Shown piece after piece: positions 60,810 through 64,000 of a DNA stretch of 64,000 nucleotides (its first letter is position 1; each line of letters opens with the position of its first letter). Both the position numbers and the translations under genes were made by a program. The notes below the pieces were generated by a model. The model had not been told where the DNA came from. It did no database searches and saw only the letters and a list, made by a program, of their open reading frames with translations. Source of the DNA: Sulfurovum xiamenensis (lineage in GTDB: Bacteria; Campylobacterota; Campylobacteria; Campylobacterales; Sulfurovaceae); NCBI RefSeq assembly GCF_030347995.1, contig NZ_JAQIBC010000003.1:205371-269370 (forward strand), written 5' to 3'.

Positions 60810-62798
60810 ATGATCAAATCAGTATGCGGATATTGTGGTGTAGGTTGTGGTTTGGAATATGATGAGAAACAGCTCATAGGGAATCTAGCCTATCCTACCA
60901 ATCAGGGAAACCTCTGTTCCAAGGGCATCTCGGAACTGGTAAGTATGCAGACACCTACAAGGTTATTAAGACCACATATGAGAGAGGCACTGGATGAGCC
61001 ATTTGTGCTTTCTGACTGGAAAGAAACGATCTCATTGATCACGGATCGTATCAAAAGAACTTCTAAAGATAAGATAGGTTTTTATCTGTCCGGACAACTT
61101 TTAACAGAGGATTATTATATTGCCAATAAACTTGCAAAAGGTTTTCTCGGTACCAATAATGTAGATACCAATAGCCGTACCTGTATGGCAAGTGCGGTGG
61201 TTGCGTACAAAAAGGCGATAGGAGCAGACTTTGTACCCGTAAGAATGAATGATATTTTCAAGTCTGATCTGCTTATATTAACCGGTGCAAACACGGCCGA
61301 AGCGCATGTGGTTTTTCATAATAGTATAAAAAAAGCGAAGAAAAATGGTTTGAAAGTCGTGGTCATAGACCCAAGAAGGACAGATACGGCGAAAATAGCG
61401 GACCTCTATCTCCCGATCAGACCGGGAAGTGATATTGACTTTTTCAATCTCCTATCCAAACGCCTGATCGATGAAGAAAAATACGATAAAGCGTTTGTGG
61501 CAGATCATATTAACAATTTTGAAATGCTTAAGAACAAGTTCAAACGTGCACCGGTGACCAAGATGCTCAAACGTACAGGATTGACACAAGAAGCGTTTGA
61601 TACATTCTGGGAACTCTATAGTGAGAGTGACAACATCATTACAGCATGGACCATGGGACTCAATCAGTCTGTACAAGGTGTAGACAAGAATCTGGCACTG
61701 CTCAATACCCATCTTCTTACAGGAAAGATATTTAAAGAAGGGAATGGACCCCTTAGCCTTACCGGGCAGCCTAACGCTATGGGTGGAAGGGAAGTGGGAG
61801 GGCTCTCTACCATGTTAGCGGTACATCTTGGTTTTGATGAAGAGAGTATTCAAAAGGTCTCTACGTTTTGGAAAACCGATAAGATAGACAACAAACCTGG
61901 ACTGACTGCAACGCAGATGCTGGATGCAGACCTGGATGTCCTGATCATCTGTCATACGGACCCTGTCTATCATCTGCCTCATAGAAAAAGGGTGGAACAA
62001 CAACTATCCAAGATCCCCTTGGTCGTTGAGATCAATGCCTATGATAATTCAGAAACAGCCAAATATGCACATATCAGGCTCCCTGCAGCCCCTTGGGGAG
62101 AAAAGGAGGGGACACAGACCAATCTCGATCGTACCATAACCAAACAAGAACGTCTGACCCGTACATCTATTGACTGTAAACCTGATTGGGAAATATTTCA
62201 GTTATTGGCACAATCGTTAGGTTTTGGTAAGGCATTTGATTTTGAGACTCCAAAAGAGATCTTTGAAGAGTATCAAAAGATGACCAAACTTAATGACTAT
62301 ATGGATATCTCTGAAGCAGACTATGATGCACTTACCTACAAACCGTTTGTGTGGGGTGAAAAGATCAAACATTTTCTAACGCCGGACAAGAAGGGAAACC
62401 TGTTCTTTGTAGAAAACAAGTTAAAGAGCGAAAAGACAAGTTTGGAGTTTCCTTTTTTACTTTTGACAGGGAGAACAAGAGATCAATGGCATAGTGGTAC
62501 CAAAACAAATCTTCCTCAGACATTGCTTACACATAAACCGCTGAACTTTTGTGAGATCCATCCTCATGATGCCCAAAAATTAGGTATTCAGAATGAAGAT
62601 ACGATCAAAGTGATCTCTAAAAGAGGAGAGCTCATTACAAAAGCGCTGATCACAAAGGATGTGTATGAAAAATCTATCTTCATACCGATAAGTAACCGTG
62701 AGATCAACTATCTGACGAATGATCTGCTTGACAGAGAATCCCTGCAGCCTGACTATAATCATAATGCAGTTATGATAGAAAGGATAAGTGATGCTTAG
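60810..62798 (+). CDS. nasA: Assimilatory nitrate reductase catalytic subunit
   Basis: 662 residues of the molybdopterin oxidoreductase family. [4Fe-4S] ligands are Cys6, Cys9 and Cys13 in CGYCGVGCGL and Cys36 in NLCSKG. The Mo ligand is Cys124 in NSRTCMASAV. Further signs are NTAEAHVVFHNSIKK, DPRRTDTAKIADLYLPIRPGSD and GQPNAMGGREVGGL. It lacks the C-terminal [2Fe-2S] segment of longer NasA proteins, so ferredoxin is the likely donor, as for cyanobacterial NarB. No signal peptide, so it is cytoplasmic. It reduces nitrate to nitrite; a nitrite reductase gene is not in the window. Confidence 0.92.
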   Translation: MIKSVCGYCGVGCGLEYDEKQLIGNLAYPTNQGNLCSKGISELVSMQTPTRLLRPHMREALDEPFVLSDWKETISLITDRIKRTSKDKIGFYLSGQLLTEDYYIANKLAKGFLGTNNVDTNSRTCMASAVVAYKKAIGADFVPVRMNDIFKSDLLILTGANTAEAHVVFHNSIKKAKKNGLKVVVIDPRRTDTAKIADLYLPIRPGSDIDFFNLLSKRLIDEEKYDKAFVADHINNFEMLKNKFKRAPVTKMLKRTGLTQEAFDTFWELYSESDNIITAWTMGLNQSVQGVDKNLALLNTHLLTGKIFKEGNGPLSLTGQPNAMGGREVGGLSTMLAVHLGFDEESIQKVSTFWKTDKIDNKPGLTATQMLDADLDVLIICHTDPVYHLPHRKRVEQQLSKIPLVVEINAYDNSETAKYAHIRLPAAPWGEKEGTQTNLDRTITKQERLTRTSIDCKPDWEIFQLLAQSLGFGKAFDFETPKEIFEEYQKMTKLNDYMDISEADYDALTYKPFVWGEKIKHFLTPDKKGNLFFVENKLKSEKTSLEFPFLLLTGRTRDQWHSGTKTNLPQTLLTHKPLNFCEIHPHDAQKLGIQNEDTIKVISKRGELITKALITKDVYEKSIFIPISNREINYLTNDLLDRESLQPDYNHNAVMIERISDA

Positions 62799-62874
62799 TA
62801 CAACTTTTGGTAAAACGATGGTATATGTATTATTTGAGTTAGAGGGGGAATGTTAAATAAGATATTAAGTGGTG

Positions 62875-62900
62875 GTTGTCCTCAACATGTTGAGGACAAC
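62875..62900. terminator. Perfect 26-base palindrome between nasA and rpsR copy 1
   Basis: Arms GTTGTCCTCAAC (62875-62886) and GTTGAGGACAAC (62889-62900) around a central AT form a perfect palindrome. It lies between the convergent nasA and rpsR genes and could end both, but neither side has a T-run. It also fits a protein-binding site. Confidence 0.5.
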
Positions 62901-62927
62901 GCTTAGATATAGAATATTGGTTATAGT

Positions 62928-63191
62928 CTATTTAAGGTTTTCAAATGGATTTTCAACAACATTCTTTCTATCTACGATATACGGAATAAGTGCTGTTTGT
63001 CTAGCTCTTTTGATTGCCCCTGTTACAAGCTCTTGGTGTCTTTTACAGTTACCAGTGAGTCTTCTTGGCATGATCTTAAATCTCTCGCTAAGTGAGAATT
63101 TAAGTAATCCCAAGTCTTTGTAGTCTATATAGTCTACTTTTGATTCACAATATTTACAAAATCTTTTTTTAAATTTTCTTCTTTCTGCCAT
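62928..63191 (-). CDS. rpsR: 30S ribosomal protein S18, copy 1
   Basis: 87 residues with [22 protein letters not shown] and a typical S18 C-terminal part with [25 protein letters not shown]. It keeps the zinc-type cysteines CKYC. It matches copy 2 (63736) in all positions but residue 21 (Tyr here, Phe there). DNA identity is 257 of 264 bases, and six of the seven differences are silent. It has its own ribosome site (TAGGAGA) and a long upstream gap with GTGTAAATA boxes, so it may be regulated separately. Confidence 0.95.
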   Translation of the reverse strand: MAERRKFKKRFCKYCESKVDYIDYKDLGLLKFSLSERFKIMPRRLTGNCKRHQELVTGAIKRARQTALIPYIVDRKNVVENPFENLK

Positions 63192-63192
63192 G
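62928..63192 (-). repeat. Direct repeat, copy 1 of a 265-base unit covering rpsR
   Basis: Identical to 63736-64000 except for 7 mismatches. The left edge is sharp: similarity ends at the stop codon (62928 and 63736). The right edge cannot be judged because the second copy reaches the end of the window. Confidence 0.9.
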
Positions 63193-63224
63193 GTGTTCTC
63201 CTAAAAAGGGTATGTATAACAAAT

Positions 63225-63340
63225 ATAGTGTAAATAACTGTATATAAACCTTATTTACACGGTTTTAAGATAAGATTATTATATTAAATGTAAATAAATT
63301 CAATTATTTTGGAAAAAATAACTAATTATATTTACACTAT
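63225..63340 (-). promoter_or_regulatory. GTGTAAATA boxes upstream of rpsR copy 1
   Basis: GTGTAAATAA at 63228-63237 pairs with TTATTTACAC at 63251-63260 as a perfect 10-base inverted repeat. A longer form, ATAGTGTAAATA (63225-63236), has its exact reverse complement at 63329-63340. They could be a regulator site or an RNA structure in the rpsR copy 1 leader. They lie within 150 bases of its ATG. Confidence 0.45.
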
Positions 63341-63685
63341 AAGTGATCATAGAATATTTTTTATAAACCTCTCCATGCAGGAGTAGATTAAAAAAATACT
63401 CTTTAGGTAGAGACTGTGTTTTTCAAGATTTCCTAGATAATAAATTATAGAGGCACAGTAGACACTTGGTTGTGTATAAACACAAAAACCAAAAATATGT
63501 ATTGGTAAAATTAATATACTATGCTATATTAATTTCTATGAATTTACACTTATTGAAACCATGATGTTGCTTATGTTTATGCAAGACTTTCTTTTGAGGT
63601 AAAGTTTAAGTAGATACATTCTAAAAATTGACAATGTTAATTTATTTTGAAATTAATGAGATATTTGTGATATTAAAAGGATATA

Positions 63686-63706
63686 TTCCCATTAAGATAA
63701 TGGGAA
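63686..63706 (-). terminator. Hairpin after rpsR copy 2
   Basis: Arms TTCCCATT and AATGGGAA with a five-base loop, 30 bases past the copy 2 stop. On the minus strand it is followed by an AT-rich stretch but no clean T-run. Confidence 0.4.
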
Positions 63707-63735
63707 GTAATTTGAAATCTAAAATAGTTAAAAAA

Positions 63736-63999
63736 CTATTTAAGGTTTTCAAATGGATTTTCAACAACATTCTTTCTATCTACGATATACGGAATAAGTG
63801 CTGTTTGTCTAGCTCTTTTGATCGCGCCTGTTACAAGCTCTTGATGTCTTTTACAGTTACCAGTGAGTCTTCTTGGCATGATTTTAAATCTCTCACTTAG
63901 TGAGAATTTAAGTAATCCCAAGTCTTTGTAGTCTATAAAGTCTACTTTTGATTCACAATATTTACAAAATCTTTTTTTAAATTTTCTTCTTTCTGCCAT
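63736..63999 (-). CDS. rpsR: 30S ribosomal protein S18, copy 2
   Basis: 87 residues, identical to copy 1 but for Phe at residue 21. The C12-K-Y-C15 pair and C-x-R-H zinc ligand are present. The upstream side is outside the window, so its neighbours (usually rpsF and ssb) cannot be seen. It is probably the original copy, since copy 1 stands isolated behind it, but this is inference. A hairpin with arms TTCCCATT/AATGGGAA follows its stop. Confidence 0.95.
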   Translation of the reverse strand: MAERRKFKKRFCKYCESKVDFIDYKDLGLLKFSLSERFKIMPRRLTGNCKRHQELVTGAIKRARQTALIPYIVDRKNVVENPFENLK

Positions 64000-64000
64000 G
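63736..64000 (-). repeat. Direct repeat, copy 2 of a 265-base unit covering rpsR
   Basis: Second copy of the rpsR unit, same orientation as 62928-63192, with 7 mismatches. It runs into the window end. Confidence 0.9.

Larger units (their letters stand above)
63192..63735. other. 544-base non-coding region between the two rpsR genes
   Basis: No gene longer than a few codons stands out in this very AT-rich gap; open frames on the + strand run into rpsR copy 2 and are antisense shadows. It contains three GTGTAAATA-type boxes (63225-63340) upstream of copy 1, a hairpin with arms TTCCCATT (63686-63693) and AATGGGAA (63699-63706) just past the copy 2 stop, and a weaker pair AAATAGTT (63722-63729) and AACTATTT (63734-63741). 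I see no tRNA or mobile element remnant. Confidence 0.7.

Noticed and set aside
63628..63900. Open frame of 90 codons on the + strand near the end
   Set aside because: Most of it is antisense to rpsR copy 2; it is open because of the AT-rich gap in front of it.
1..64000. CRISPR arrays, tRNA, rRNA, insertion sequences
   Set aside because: No regularly spaced repeats, cloverleaf-like gaps or transposase motifs were seen; the only long repeat is the rpsR pair.

Overview
The window looks like chromosome from a Campylobacterota (Epsilonproteobacteria) bacterium of the Sulfurovum kind. The genus is inferred. The phylum rests on gene order: U32 peptidase, purE-like, glyQ, nif3, zinc-ribbon protein, waaA, rluA-type, ffh, rpsP, KH protein, rimM, trmD, rplS follows the order I know from Campylobacter jejuni. 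Supporting signs are a UvrD-TruB-IspE run, a MutS2 close to MurC, and many extended -10 promoters of the TGnTATAAT type with little or no -35 box. Coding density is high. I saw no tRNA, rRNA, insertion sequence, prophage or CRISPR array.

Layout. 1-5.6 kb: end of a DsbA-like gene, an NhaP-type antiporter, an AT-rich SGNH hydrolase, a methyltransferase-like membrane protein, glutamine synthetase and a PHP phosphatase. 5.7-17.5 kb: a long + strand housekeeping block (U32 protein, two different PurE proteins around glyQ and purK, then Nif3, WaaA, SRP54 and the rpsP-rplS ribosomal operon). 17.7-24.4 kb: two unrecognised membrane proteins, smpB, truC, and a three-gene set of retropepsin-like protease, transglutaminase-like/7TM protein and RimK-like ATP-grasp ligase, with a small VF530-type gene behind it. 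24.4-32.9 kb, mostly - strand: ispE, truB, uvrD, a LysR regulator (+), an SspB-like candidate, an aminotransferase IV protein, cysK, pyrC and yidD.

33-44.9 kb: a CYTH-CHAD protein, a kinase-like orphan without a phospho-acceptor histidine, lnt, then yajC-secD-secF, and ovoA with an overlapping PLP lyase (probable ovoB) followed by a PBP4-SPOR fusion. 45-56 kb: a dapC-like aminotransferase, murC, a DUF481 protein, mutS2, a YfgM-like/BamB-like pair, a Xer recombinase, coaX, hisG and a methyltransferase. 56.1-62.8 kb: a nitrate assimilation locus, with porin, nrtD, nrtB and nrtA on the - strand and nasA divergent. 62.9-64 kb: two nearly identical rpsR genes in tandem, 544 bp apart.

How it fits together: the organism imports nitrate by ABC transporter and reduces it with a NasA enzyme, fixes ammonium with a glutamine synthetase lacking the adenylylation tyrosine, and probably makes the thiol-histidine antioxidant ovothiol. 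The features I would look at first are the tandem rpsR genes, the second PurE with a changed phosphate loop, the ATP-grasp/7TM/retropepsin set, the IspE N-terminal extension where csrA would be expected, and the divergent, probably leaderless yidD and CYTH-CHAD promoters.
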